In this document: piece after piece, positions 23,849 through 32,520 of the stretch
How positions within the stretch are numbered: position 1 is the stretch's first letter
Layout: each line of letters begins with the position of its first letter
Origin: an uncultured Christensenellaceae bacterium
GTDB lineage: Bacteria; Bacillota; Clostridia; Christensenellales; Pumilibacteraceae
Direction: 5' to 3'
Length of the DNA: 40,255 nucleotides
Assembly (NCBI GenBank): GCA_910588315.1
Contig: CAJUQF010000009.1
Coordinates: 1-40,255, forward strand
Position numbers and translations under genes: made by a program
Notes under the pieces: generated by a model
The model's database searches: none
Told to the model about the DNA's origin: nothing
What the model saw: the letters and a program-made list of their open reading frames with translations, nothing else

Positions 23849-26800
23849 TTACTCCTTTTCGACTTCTACGAGACGGTAGTTGTCTATAAGCATATAGCAG
23901 CCCTTGTCGTAAGAGATCTGGTCGCAACCTATGCGTATACACGTTATAGCCGTGTCGCTGCCTTTGAACTTTACGGAGAAAGAGCCGCTGTCCTTGCCTG
24001 CATCCGGTCGTATCGCTTTCTTATATTCCGAATCCGGATTGGTGTAAAAATCGTCGTTAAGCAAGAACGAATAGGATTGCGGCGTTACTCCTTCCGCATT
24101 GACTATAATATAATCGAATGTAATTATATAATCGTGATCCGCATTCATTAACGACTCGCCGTTTACGTAATGCAGATATTGGTTGACTTGGTGTAATTCC
24201 ATATGCATAACGCCGTTACAACGAGACGCATATGTGGGATCGGTGAGATGGCCCAAAGTGCCGTCTCCGGGACAATATCTTAACATATGATTTCCGTCGC
24301 GTTCCACAAGAGACGTCATATAGTTGTCGTTTGTCATATGCAAATTCTCTTGCGTCTTTATATTCCATTGGAAAACGTTCGTATCGTCGAAGTCAGAGAA
24401 ATATCTGACGTTGGAAGTGATCTTTAAAGTATGCTCCATGCCGTTGGAGAACACGAGCGTCACGTCGGTAGTCAAATACAGCTTTTCTAGCAACGCTTGT
24501 TTTATCGTCAGCTTGTTGCTTTCGACTACGAAATCGCTTACAGCGAGTTCGGGCGTCGAGTGGTCGAATTCGATCAAGCTCCAATCTTGATTTTGACCGA
24601 TATTTGCCGTAAACTTGCTTTTTCGTGTTGCCGAGATAAGCGTCTCCGTTCCGAAAGTACCGGGAACTACCAAGTCGCCCGAGCCGAACACATAGTTAAA
24701 TTCTGTCGTCGGGATCTCGGTGACGAAATCGCTTTTTATAGGTATCCATACAGGGATATCGCCGACGTTCGTATGCGCCGTAAACTTGTGCGTGCCCAAC
24801 TCGAGCGCGTCGAGCTTGGTCTTGTCGAGCGCGGCGCTTTGTCCGGGCGTCGCCAGATAATCGACGCCGTTATACATGAGCGAATTTATAGTCTTGTTTT
24901 TGAGCGAGATCTTATAATCTTCGGCTTGACCTTTTATGTAATTAGGCATGTCGAGCGTTACCGGCTTATCGGTCTTTGTAAGCACGAAATTATCTATCAT
25001 GACGGACCTGCCGTCTGCCGCTTCGAACTGCGGCAATGCTATGCGCAACAGCGGTATGCCGTCGACATACGCAAACCAGCCGCTGTCGAACGTATGTCTC
25101 TGTCCGTCGCATACGAGCGGGTATCTGTATTCGGACCAACCGCCGACTGACTCCGCCGCGCCGCCGTTATCGCCGCCGTGATCATAGAAATTGCGCTCGA
25201 GATCGGTGCCGTTTTCCAGGAGCGTCACAAACTTCACACCCGTAACGTCGGATATAATATAGTCGAACTTGACGCGCACGAGATTTTCTGCGGAATTTAC
25301 GCCGCTTGCCGCATAAAAAGGATGAGAGTGCGATGCCAGCAATTTTATCTGAAAAACACTCGGCTCATCTATTACAGTACAGTTTTGAGTGTCTCTTACA
25401 TACAGCGCTTTATTACCGTTACCTTCCGTTTCCACGTCGGATATACCGCCGCTGACCCCGTACAGCACGCTTTTATAATCGCTTGCGGAGCCGGTTTGAT
25501 TATGAACGTCAACCGTATCGTAATCGACCGCCAATACTATGTCGCTGTTTACCGTAATGTCCTGCACGTTACCGTTGGAGAATTCCACGCGGAAGGACGT
25601 CGTGCCGTAGAACTTACGCAAAAGTTCTTTGTCGAGACGAAGACAGCCGTTGCTCTCGCCCGCCGTAATGCTCGCGAACGTCTTATAGTCGACGGTGTAA
25701 TCGGTATGATACATCTCCGCGCCACCGCTGATATCATGCTTTTCGAGATGCTTTAACGACACGACCGTTGCGGTGGAAGAAAAAGCGCCGGCAAACTCGA
25801 TATCGTCGCCGTAATACGAAAAGTTCTTTTGGGTCTCGGTAAGGCGCGCGAGTTCGTCGTTTACTACGGGGATAACGACCTGCGTCTCGCCGAACGCCGT
25901 GACAATGCGAAGCGTGTTAACGCCTATCGCGAAAAGCTTCATGTCGTCCGCGTCGATAACAGTCTTGCCCGTACTATCTATCGTGTACGGCAAAGATATC
26001 TCGCCCAGGTACAGTTTGTAATCGAGTCCGCCCTGTATATCGAGTGCGTAGCCGGTCCCGCTCGAAACGCCGTACTCTTCGGGCGTCGCGACGGTAACGG
26101 TCGAATCGAGTTCCGTTATGCGGAAGTTGTCGACATACACTTCGCCGCCCCCGCCGCGAAAATCGGCATGTATGCAAATACCGTTGCCGTAAATTTTATT
26201 ATACGGTAAAACCGAGGAAAAAGAGTGTAATTTTTCATCATTGTCCGCACCGAGCAGCAGTTCGTAAGAAAAACTCTCGGCGGACGGAAGATCGCGCGAA
26301 CTCTCGTATGTGAAAATTCCGTTAGATGTTCCGACCGTGTAATAATCGAAACTTACCGCGTAGTATTTGCCGGGCTTGAATTCGAGCTTGCGCCAAGTAC
26401 TGTTAGACCACGGTCCGTTGAGCGTTATATATCGGTTGCAATCGTAAAGCACTTCGGTCGTGTTGGGCGTTATTTTAAGGACCTTGCCCGTCATATCGCT
26501 GCCCTCTGGCGCGTTCACGATCGAAACATTGTCTGCGTATTGATACATCGGATTAAGTCCGGTATTGCTCTTAACGTCGCTGTGTTCGGTTGTTATATCG
26601 TAATCGGTGTAAAAGAAAACATTGTTTAGCACGGTAAAGCTGTACCGATCGTTGTTGGACAGCTCGACAGTAAAATCGACGTTGCCTGTAAACTTATTGA
26701 TCCCATCGGGCTTTATTCTAAGCTCGCCGCCGACGTAATCGTACATATCGCTCGGCAATACGTAATCGCCCGAAACTATCCGCTCGACCGTGACATCGCC

Positions 26801-27730
26801 GGTAAGTTTGAACGATACGTATCTATCGTAACCGTACCTGAATCGCTTGACGGTAACTTCGTCGAACTCAGTCGGTATCGTATTTTCCACAGCAACGCGG
26901 CACACGGTCTCGCCCAAAGCGTCGGAATCGGTTATGGCTTTTACCGTAACACTTTCGCCGCACGGCACGGATAGTATGATGTCCTCGGGTATAACGAGAC
27001 AGCCGGTTTCTTTGTCGTAAGTGAATTCGCCCTTGTAAAGCGTTTTGTTGCCGAACTCCACATAAACGAGATTACTATCTTTTAGATCGAGCGGCAGCTC
27101 GAGTTCGTTTCCGCCCGCCTTGTCGTATGCAAACTCTGGCTTGGAAAACACGGGCGCTTGCGCGTCCGCCCACACGGCGTAGAACGTGACCGTACCGCCG
27201 TTTTCGGCTACAAGATCGCTCACGTTTTGCCCATCGGTATATTTTACCGCGCCGTCCGCCTTATCCGACCAACCGCCGAAAGTGCGACCCGTATACATGA
27301 ACACGCTATCGGGAATATCAAAAGCCGTGCCGTATGTACATTGCACTTCCGGCATACTTCCGACACCGCCGTTAGCGTCGAATTTCAACGTGTAGTTATT
27401 AGCAGTCCACATCGCGGTTAGCGTCATGTCCGCCGTGACTTTCAGCTTGTCGCCCGGAGCATACGTATTGCCGTCGTAGTTCCAGCCGTCGAATGTGTAG
27501 CCCGTTTTCCGCACCGCCTCGGCAACCGTCACGAGCATGTTGTTGTTTATCTTTTGCGAGTCGACCTCTCCGCCGCCGAGCGTATCGTAAGATACCGTAA
27601 AAGATACTCCCGGTTTATTCTGTTCATTGCCGCCGGAACCTTCCGACTGACTGTCGGCGCATGCGCATATTACAGCCCCCGCGGAAATTGCAAGCGTCGC
27701 CGCGAATATTGCGCTTAATCTCTTTTTCAT
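23849..27730 (-). CDS. Large modular lipoprotein: two InlB/Flg_new repeats and three carbohydrate-binding-like modules
   Basis: A 1293-residue surface lipoprotein. The start at 27730 was chosen for its GGAGG ribosome site and lipoprotein signal (MKKRLSAIFAATLAISAGAVICAC); an upstream in-frame extension has neither. Residues about 45-185 hold two Listeria-Bacteroides type repeats (GYTFDGWNYDGNTYAPGD...LTAMW and FGGWSDKADG...FYAVW). Three modules begin near residues 285, 638 and 1008. Each pairs an X2-like sandwich (endings such as FTVELSNNDRYSFTV, FRVEFSNGNVQDITV, VTLVFSNGMEHTLKI) with a jelly-roll carbohydrate-binding-like domain ending in a VDNF/IDNF strand. There is no catalytic motif. As first gene of the operon with the LamG-like and GH36-like proteins it is probably a cell-surface glycan-binding scaffold (inference). 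Confidence 0.8.
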   Translation of the reverse strand: MKKRLSAIFAATLAISAGAVICACADSQSEGSGGNEQNKPGVSFTVSYDTLGGGEVDSQKINNNMLVTVAEAVRKTGYTFDGWNYDGNTYAPGDKLKVTADMTLTAMWTANNYTLKFDANGGVGSMPEVQCTYGTAFDIPDSVFMYTGRTFGGWSDKADGAVKYTDGQNVSDLVAENGGTVTFYAVWADAQAPVFSKPEFAYDKAGGNELELPLDLKDSNLVYVEFGNKTLYKGEFTYDKETGCLVIPEDIILSVPCGESVTVKAITDSDALGETVCRVAVENTIPTEFDEVTVKRFRYGYDRYVSFKLTGDVTVERIVSGDYVLPSDMYDYVGGELRIKPDGINKFTGNVDFTVELSNNDRYSFTVLNNVFFYTDYDITTEHSDVKSNTGLNPMYQYADNVSIVNAPEGSDMTGKVLKITPNTTEVLYDCNRYITLNGPWSNSTWRKLEFKPGKYYAVSFDYYTVGTSNGIFTYESSRDLPSAESFSYELLLGADNDEKLHSFSSVLPYNKIYGNGICIHADFRGGGGEVYVDNFRITELDSTVTVATPEEYGVSSGTGYALDIQGGLDYKLYLGEISLPYTIDSTGKTVIDADDMKLFAIGVNTLRIVTAFGETQVVIPVVNDELARLTETQKNFSYYGDDIEFAGAFSSTATVVSLKHLEKHDISGGAEMYHTDYTVDYKTFASITAGESNGCLRLDKELLRKFYGTTSFRVEFSNGNVQDITVNSDIVLAVDYDTVDVHNQTGSASDYKSVLYGVSGGISDVETEGNGNKALYVRDTQNCTVIDEPSVFQIKLLASHSHPFYAASGVNSAENLVRVKFDYIISDVTGVKFVTLLENGTDLERNFYDHGGDNGGAAESVGGWSEYRYPLVCDGQRHTFDSGWFAYVDGIPLLRIALPQFEAADGRSVMIDNFVLTKTDKPVTLDMPNYIKGQAEDYKISLKNKTINSLMYNGVDYLATPGQSAALDKTKLDALELGTHKFTAHTNVGDIPVWIPIKSDFVTEIPTTEFNYVFGSGDLVVPGTFGTETLISATRKSKFTANIGQNQDWSLIEFDHSTPELAVSDFVVESNKLTIKQALLEKLYLTTDVTLVFSNGMEHTLKITSNVRYFSDFDDTNVFQWNIKTQENLHMTNDNYMTSLVERDGNHMLRYCPGDGTLGHLTDPTYASRCNGVMHMELHQVNQYLHYVNGESLMNADHDYIITFDYIIVNAEGVTPQSYSFLLNDDFYTNPDSEYKKAIRPDAGKDSGSFSVKFKGSDTAITCIRIGCDQISYDKGCYMLIDNYRLVEVEKE

Positions 27731-27787
27731 TTTGCCTCCGATATACACAAGATAATACTTAAAGTCGGTTTTTGCCCGCTTTTTTAC

Positions 27788-27796
27788 ATTATAACA
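27788..27796 (-). promoter_or_regulatory. Extended -10 promoter of the modular lipoprotein operon
   Basis: On the minus strand TG-T-TATAAT (hexamer 27788-27793) lies 57 bp upstream of the start at 27730, giving a leader of about 50 nt. No good -35 is present, as is usual for extended -10 promoters. Confidence 0.5.
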
Positions 27797-27847
27797 CATA
27801 TATTTTCGGTTTTCTACTGTAAAATATTGCAACTATAAGTTAAGTAT

Positions 27848-27866
27848 GTTACAATTGGATTGTAAC
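27848..27866. promoter_or_regulatory. Candidate operator: perfect 8-bp inverted repeat
   Basis: GTTACAAT and ATTGTAAC flank a 3-nt centre in the divergent gap between the modular lipoprotein operon and the ArsR-like regulator, 29 bp before the regulator start. The symmetry and size fit a dimeric winged-helix protein. A second, shorter dyad (AACT-ATA-AGTT, about 27830-27840) lies beside it. Autoregulation and control of the operon are inferred. Confidence 0.55.
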
Positions 27867-27895
27867 TATATTCATTCGCAACGAGGGTCGAATTT

Positions 27896-28918
27896 ATGGA
27901 TACCGCAAAAAAGAATTTCAAAACATTAAAAGCTTACTCGGCGCATCAAGCGTCGGAGTTTGCGCACGAAAAGCGTTTGAGTTTATTGAACAGAGACGAT
28001 CAGGACGCCATAATGCTGCTCGGGCGCGCTATCAATTCGCCGCTAAGGTTGGAGCTGTTGCGTATGCTCAATGATCACCCCATGTCGCTCACTGAAATAG
28101 CAAACGCGTTCAACATACACGTTTCGAGCGCGGCGGTCCATATCGGCATACTGTCCGACGCCGAGCTGTTGAGTACAGACTATGCGACCGTACGCAAAGG
28201 CTCGACTCGATATTTTTGCTACAACGATACCAGAGAAATCACTATAAAGTTACGCGAAATTTTCGGTGACAAACGCGATCAACAAACGCCTGTGGTTTAT
28301 AACATAAATGTAGGAGATTACGTGGACGGTAAATTCAGCGATCTGAGTTGCGGATTCGCGAGCGAGACCACGCATTTTGTGTCCAACGTATCAAACGACA
28401 TGTTCATGCCGGAACGGCACGCAGCGCAAATACTTTGGACATACGACGGATACGTCACGTATGCCGTACCCAACGGGTTTATAAAGACCGGCAATGTCGA
28501 CAGCGTAGAACTCAAGCTCGAGATTTGCGCGGAAGCGTTCGGGTATAACGAAACATACAAAAGCGATATAAGCTTTTTTATTAACGACAAGCGTCTGTGC
28601 GTATACACTTCGCCCGGCGACTTCGGCGCACGGTACGGCAAATTCACGCCCGATTGGTGGTACAAGGAAAGCACTAAGTACGGCTTGCTCGTGTCGATAG
28701 CCGTCACCGACAAGGGGGTATTTCTAAACGGCGAGCTTGTCAATAAGAATATAACGATCAATGATCTCAACCTGTCAAACGGCAACAGGATACTCTTGCG
28801 CATAGAAGTGGAAGAAAACGCCAAACACAAGGGCGGATTCAACCTGTTCGGCGAAAAGTTCGGAGATTACGATATTCCCATCGTTTTCACGGCGTATATG
28901 AAAAATAATAGACGGTAA
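27896..28918 (+). CDS. ArsR-like winged-helix regulator with C-terminal beta-sandwich sensor domain
   Basis: A 340-residue regulator. Residues about 35-125 form a winged helix of the ArsR/YdfF (COG4189-like) type: SPLRLELLRMLNDHPMSLTEIANAFNIHVSSAAVHIGILSDAEL. Residues about 140-338 form a separate all-beta domain (LWTYDGYVTYAVPNGF, EICAEAFGYNETYKSDI, YTSPGDFG, FTPDWWYK, GGFNLFGEKFGDY) that resembles a jelly-roll ligand-binding domain. No cysteine metal site of classical ArsR sensors is seen, so the ligand is more likely a sugar or other small molecule (inference). Start at 27896 has GAGGGT 8-9 nt upstream. It is divergent from the modular lipoprotein operon, which it probably controls. Confidence 0.82.
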   Translation: MDTAKKNFKTLKAYSAHQASEFAHEKRLSLLNRDDQDAIMLLGRAINSPLRLELLRMLNDHPMSLTEIANAFNIHVSSAAVHIGILSDAELLSTDYATVRKGSTRYFCYNDTREITIKLREIFGDKRDQQTPVVYNINVGDYVDGKFSDLSCGFASETTHFVSNVSNDMFMPERHAAQILWTYDGYVTYAVPNGFIKTGNVDSVELKLEICAEAFGYNETYKSDISFFINDKRLCVYTSPGDFGARYGKFTPDWWYKESTKYGLLVSIAVTDKGVFLNGELVNKNITINDLNLSNGNRILLRIEVEENAKHKGGFNLFGEKFGDYDIPIVFTAYMKNNRR

Positions 28919-28996
28919 AATAACGAACGAAATTCATTACACATAATTTCATAATATAAGAGGAGTTAAAAAATACAGTCATATTTTTAATTTTTT

Positions 28997-29062
28997 AGAT
29001 TTCTCGACAAGCTTGAAATGACAATAATGTTTTCCTGTCATTTCGAGCTTGTCGAGAAATCT
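28997..29062. repeat. Inverted pair of family B repeats
   Basis: Two 27-nt arms (28997-29023 and 29036-29062) pair with a single mismatch around a 12-nt loop; each arm is a family B variant (TTTCTCGACAAGC then TTGAAATGACA). It lies about 80 bp after the ArsR-like gene and could serve as its terminator, although no clear T run follows. Confidence 0.7.
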
Positions 29063-29074
29063 ATAACACAAAGC

Positions 29075-29480
29075 AATTACATTGTGTAATTCGTATGGTG
29101 TATCATTGACCGCCGTTTATCGGATAATTGAATTACACAAGCGGAGGGCAAGGGTCTGCCCTCCCTACGAATATCGATTCTGTTATTACTTTACAATAAA
29201 ATGGAGAGACTGTATAACAATAACCGTCATTCCCCTTACATATAGCAAATCATTTACATTGCGTAATTCGTAGGATAGGCAGACCGTCTGCCATTACTCG
29301 GATTATTGCATTGTCACAAGCGGAGCGCATGGGTCTGCGCTCCCTACAAACATCTTTCTGTATTTGCTTTACGATAAGCATTTATATTGTGTAATTCGTA
29401 GGGCAGGCAGACCCTTGCCTGCCATTACTTCGATTATTGGCTTACCATTTTCGGGACGCAGGGACCGTTTCTTTGATTAT
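29075..29480. repeat. Repeat island 5: family A elements
   Basis: Non-coding stretch between the ArsR-like gene and the small membrane protein. A left arm with ATTCGTATGG (about 29088) pairs with a right arm with stem GGAGGGCA/TGCCCTCC and loop AGGGTC (about 29144-29165). A second element has left arm ATTCGTAGGAT at about 29266 and right arm stem GGAGCGCA/TGCGCTCC at about 29322. A third left arm (stem GGCAGGCA/TGCCTGCC, loop GACCCT) starts at about 29393, with a truncated right arm near 29453. The stretch at 29160-29250 is nearly the same as 20297-20385 of island 4. Confidence 0.85.
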
Positions 29481-29502
29481 AGCTTACGATAATCGGTCGA
29501 TA

Positions 29503-30162
29503 TTAAATCTTGATTTTTTTCATGCGGACTATAAGATATACGATAAACGCCGCGGAATATACACCGAGAGTGATATAACAATAATACGTCGGCGTAAACA
29601 CGCACGCCACGGCGCATAAAAGCGACGAATAAACGCCTATATGCCAATCGCTCACCGCCACGGCACAAAACTTCTCCGCGGCGACGCCGGCATACTTTCT
29701 GCCGGGCGCGTTTATTATCGACGGGAGAAAGCCGGCGATTATAGATATGAGAAACGTTACGAGCAAACAAATTATCGAATTTATATTTGCACGCGCGACC
29801 GAATCGCTCGCCGCGAATTGCCACATTATTCCGTATATGATCACGCTGTCCACGCATAACGACAGCATTATCGAAAAAAGTATGATCGATAAGAAATTAT
29901 TTTGCATTCTGCCGCGCCGTTTCAACGAAACCGCGATAACTATGATAATTTCCGGTACGACGGCAACGCAGAGCAACAACAAATTAAAGAACTTGCTATA
30001 GTATTCTTCGCTCATAAGATCCGCCGGACGATAGAAAATAGCCACACGACTCGGCAGCATATAAAACGTGATGCCCGTGGCGAAAACAGACACGGCGGCT
30101 ATCCATAACGCGATCGTAACAATGATCTTTTCGGCATCCGTAAGACCGTTCTTTTTTATCAT
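29503..30162 (-). CDS. Small multi-pass membrane protein, DUF1648/SdpI-like
   Basis: A 219-residue hydrophobic protein with about six predicted transmembrane helices (for example IIVTIALWIAAVSVFATGITFYM, FFNLLLLCVAVVPEIIIVIAV, INSIICLLVTFLISIIAGFLPSI). The first loop (YMLPSRVAIFYRPADLMSEEYYSK) loosely resembles the DUF1648 motif LPxxVPxHF of SdpI-type immunity and membrane proteins, but it is too divergent for a firm call. The start at 30162 forms a 4-bp ATGA overlap with the tsaD stop, so it is translationally coupled to tsaD, an unusual partner. Function unknown. Confidence 0.75.
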   Translation of the reverse strand: MIKKNGLTDAEKIIVTIALWIAAVSVFATGITFYMLPSRVAIFYRPADLMSEEYYSKFFNLLLLCVAVVPEIIIVIAVSLKRRGRMQNNFLSIILFSIMLSLCVDSVIIYGIMWQFAASDSVARANINSIICLLVTFLISIIAGFLPSIINAPGRKYAGVAAEKFCAVAVSDWHIGVYSSLLCAVACVFTPTYYCYITLGVYSAAFIVYLIVRMKKIKI

Positions 30163-31187
30163 CTTCCGTCCCCCGCGCCGGTTATTTTCAGATAGCTTGC
30201 GGCATTGAGATCGAGTCTCGCCGCAGGAATATTTTCTTTTATCATGTCGCGCGCCCGCACTGCGACCATAGCAGCATTGTCCGTACAAAGCGACATCGGC
30301 GGGAAATAAACGTTCGCGCCTATTCTCTCGCCTTCTTCTTTGAGCCGCGCGCGCAAATACGAATTTGCAGATACCCCGCCCGCCGCAACCACGGTTTTTA
30401 TACCGGACCGCTTTATCTCCGCCGCCGCGACGTCCACGAGCATGTCGACGGCGGTCTTTTGAAAGGACGCGCATATATCGTCGACGTTGGGAGTATCGCC
30501 ACGCTGTTCGAGATTATGCAAATAATTGACAACGGCGGTTTTAAGCCCCGAATAACTGAGTTCACCGTTGCGATGACGATTCTTGTGTTCGATAAAGTTA
30601 ATATTCGCCGTACCGAGCTTGGCGCGCCTGTCTATCTCCGGTCCGCCCGGGTACGGCAATCCGACGGCGCGCGCGACCTTGTCGAAAGCCTCGCCGATCG
30701 CGTCGTCCGTCGTCGATGCGATCATTGTAAAGCTGTTAAGCCCGTCGACACGGCACACGCCGGTATGTCCGCCCGACGCTACGACAGCCAAAAACGGCGG
30801 CTTCAACTCCGGCGTTGAAATATAATTGGCAGCGATGTGCGCTTCGATATGATTGACGGCATACAGCGGAATGCCAAGCGAATACGCAAAAGCTTTGGCG
30901 GCGGACACACCAACCAATAGCGCGCCCACAAGTCCGGCGCCGTAAGTGACGCCGATCGCGTCAAGTTCGCGTTTACTTACGCCCGCTTTTTCGAGCGCTT
31001 CGTCGATTACGGGAAGTATCGCCGTCAGGTGGTTGCGCGACGCTATTTCCGGCACGACGCCGCCGAACCGACGGTGAATGTCGATCTGCGACGATATGAC
31101 GTTGGACAAAAGTCTATCCCCCGCAAGCACTGCGGCGGACGTTTCGTCGCACGACGTTTCTATTCCCAAAATAATCGTTTCTTTCAT
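30159..31187 (-). CDS. tsaD: tRNA N6-adenosine threonylcarbamoyltransferase
   Basis: A 342-residue Kae1/TsaD ASKHA-fold protein that transfers the threonylcarbamoyl group to A37 of ANN-decoding tRNAs, acting with TsaB and TsaE. Signatures: ILGIETSCDETSAAV at the N-terminus, the metal-binding NHIEAH (His113, His117), VVASGGHTGV, and KTVVAAGGVSANSYLR near the C-terminus. Full length. It starts 6 bp after prfB ends and overlaps the next membrane-protein gene by 4 bp. tsaB and tsaE are not in the window. Confidence 0.96.
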   Translation of the reverse strand: MKETIILGIETSCDETSAAVLAGDRLLSNVISSQIDIHRRFGGVVPEIASRNHLTAILPVIDEALEKAGVSKRELDAIGVTYGAGLVGALLVGVSAAKAFAYSLGIPLYAVNHIEAHIAANYISTPELKPPFLAVVASGGHTGVCRVDGLNSFTMIASTTDDAIGEAFDKVARAVGLPYPGGPEIDRRAKLGTANINFIEHKNRHRNGELSYSGLKTAVVNYLHNLEQRGDTPNVDDICASFQKTAVDMLVDVAAAEIKRSGIKTVVAAGGVSANSYLRARLKEEGERIGANVYFPPMSLCTDNAAMVAVRARDMIKENIPAARLDLNAASYLKITGAGDGR

Positions 31188-31193
31188 CTGCCG

Positions 31194-32291
31194 TTAGTTT
31201 ATCTTTTTGAGATAGTCGAGTATGAATCCTTCGAGTTCGCCGTCCATGACCGACTGTATATCCGAGTTTTCGTAACCCGTTCTGTGATCTTTGACGAGAG
31301 TATAAGGCTGGAACACGTACGAGCGGATCTGACTGCCCCACTCTATCTTTTTAAGGTCGCCCTTTATGCTTGCGGCTTTCTCCGCCGCCTCACGCTCCTT
31401 AAGCTCGACAAGCTTGCTTTTGAGCATGGTCATAGCCATTTCGCGGTTCTGAGTTTGACTGCGCTCGTTTTGGCACGTCACCACTATTCCGGTCGGGAAA
31501 TGCGTTATACGTATCGCCGAATCGGTCTTGTTTATATGCTGACCGCCCGCGCCGCTGCTTCTATATGTGTCGACGCGGATATCGTCGGGATTTATCTTGA
31601 CTGTTATATCGTCCTTGATCTCCGGCATAACTTCGAGACTCGCAAACGACGTGTGCCGCCGCGCGTTCGCGTCGAACGGCGAAATGCGCACCAGCCTGTG
31701 TACGCCCATTTCCGCTTTGAGATAGCCGTACGCGTTTATACCGCGGGCAATGAATGTTATGCTTTTTATGCCCGCCTCGTCGCCATCCAGTCTGTCGAGA
31801 ACTTCCACTGCATAGCCGGATTTTTCGCAATACATCTTATACATACGAAAAAGCATGGACACCCAGTCCTGCGCTTCCGTACCGCCCGCGCCGGCATGAA
31901 GCGACAAAATCGCGTTCGACTTGTCGTACTCGCCTTTTAGCAACGCCGCTATCTGCGCCGTTTCCGCCGCCGCCGCGAACGCCGACGTCTCGGAAACGAG
32001 TTCGTTCATAAGCTCGGCATCAGGCTCGGACTGCAAAAGTTCCGCCATTGCCGCAAGATCGTCTGCCGTTGAGAAAAGTTTGGCGAACTTTTCGAGCGTG
32101 TCGTCGATATATTTAGCCTCGCTGTTTACGCTTTGCGCCGCCTGCGGATCGGAATACAACGCCGGATCGTTCTGCTTTTCGGCGAGCTGCTCACGCTTTG
32201 CTTTAAGCTTATCGGGCGAAACCGCCGCGTACGCATCGGATACCATCGCAAGCGCGGTTTGTATTTTGGTTTTACATTCTTCGAGATCCAT
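31194..32291 (-). CDS. prfB: Peptide chain release factor 2, without programmed frameshift
   Basis: A 365-residue class I release factor recognising UAA/UGA. The codon-reading tripeptide SPF is at 204-206 and the peptidyl-tRNA hydrolysis motif GGQ at 249-251 (SGAGGQHINKTDSA). The start at 32291 (MDLEECKTKIQ) was chosen because it aligns with the RF2 N-terminal helix and sits just after a strong promoter; the longer frame upstream is non-conserved and contains that promoter. The reading frame is continuous: no in-frame UGA or +1 slip site appears near codon 25, where many bacteria autoregulate prfB. No ribosome site is visible. It heads the prfB-tsaD-membrane protein run. Confidence 0.95.
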   Translation of the reverse strand: MDLEECKTKIQTALAMVSDAYAAVSPDKLKAKREQLAEKQNDPALYSDPQAAQSVNSEAKYIDDTLEKFAKLFSTADDLAAMAELLQSEPDAELMNELVSETSAFAAAAETAQIAALLKGEYDKSNAILSLHAGAGGTEAQDWVSMLFRMYKMYCEKSGYAVEVLDRLDGDEAGIKSITFIARGINAYGYLKAEMGVHRLVRISPFDANARRHTSFASLEVMPEIKDDITVKINPDDIRVDTYRSSGAGGQHINKTDSAIRITHFPTGIVVTCQNERSQTQNREMAMTMLKSKLVELKEREAAEKAASIKGDLKKIEWGSQIRSYVFQPYTLVKDHRTGYENSDIQSVMDGELEGFILDYLKKIN

Positions 32292-32303
32292 AATTGCTTT
32301 TAT

Positions 32304-32333
32304 ATTATAACCGTATAGCGAACTTAAAGTCAA
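32304..32333 (-). promoter_or_regulatory. Promoter of prfB, near-leaderless
   Basis: On the minus strand -35 TTGACT (32328-32333), 18-bp spacer, -10 TATAAT (32304-32309). The ATG at 32291 lies 12 nt after the -10, predicting a leader of only about 5-6 nt with no Shine-Dalgarno sequence. Confidence 0.75.
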
Positions 32334-32424
32334 GCCCTTTTCAAATAAATTAGGATTTATGCCGAATTTGCAAGCGCTCATTGAATTTGCTTTTCAAACG
32401 GCTATATATGTTTCACGGAACATC

Positions 32425-32454
32425 AAAAAAACGGACTACAAGATCCGTTTTTTT
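32425..32454 (-). terminator. Intrinsic terminator between ypeB and prfB
   Basis: An 11-bp perfect stem (AAAAAAACGGA at 32425-32435 with 32444-32454, 8-nt loop). Its A/T ends give a T run on the minus strand for ypeB; it could act in both directions. It is 67 bp past the ypeB stop. Confidence 0.85.
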
Positions 32455-32520
32455 ATTCGTCGCGCTCCGGCAAAAGCGCCGAGCCTGCGCGGTTCTAAAT
32501 TATAACTCGCAGAAAAACCG

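Noticed and set aside
32292..32381. Longer prfB start at 32381
   Set aside because: The added 30 residues do not match RF2 and contain the prfB promoter.
32409..32422. TGTTTCACGGAACA, resembling a parS chromosome-partition site
   Set aside because: The consensus has two more central bases (CACGTG core); without them the ParB half-site spacing is wrong. No parB or other origin-region gene is nearby.
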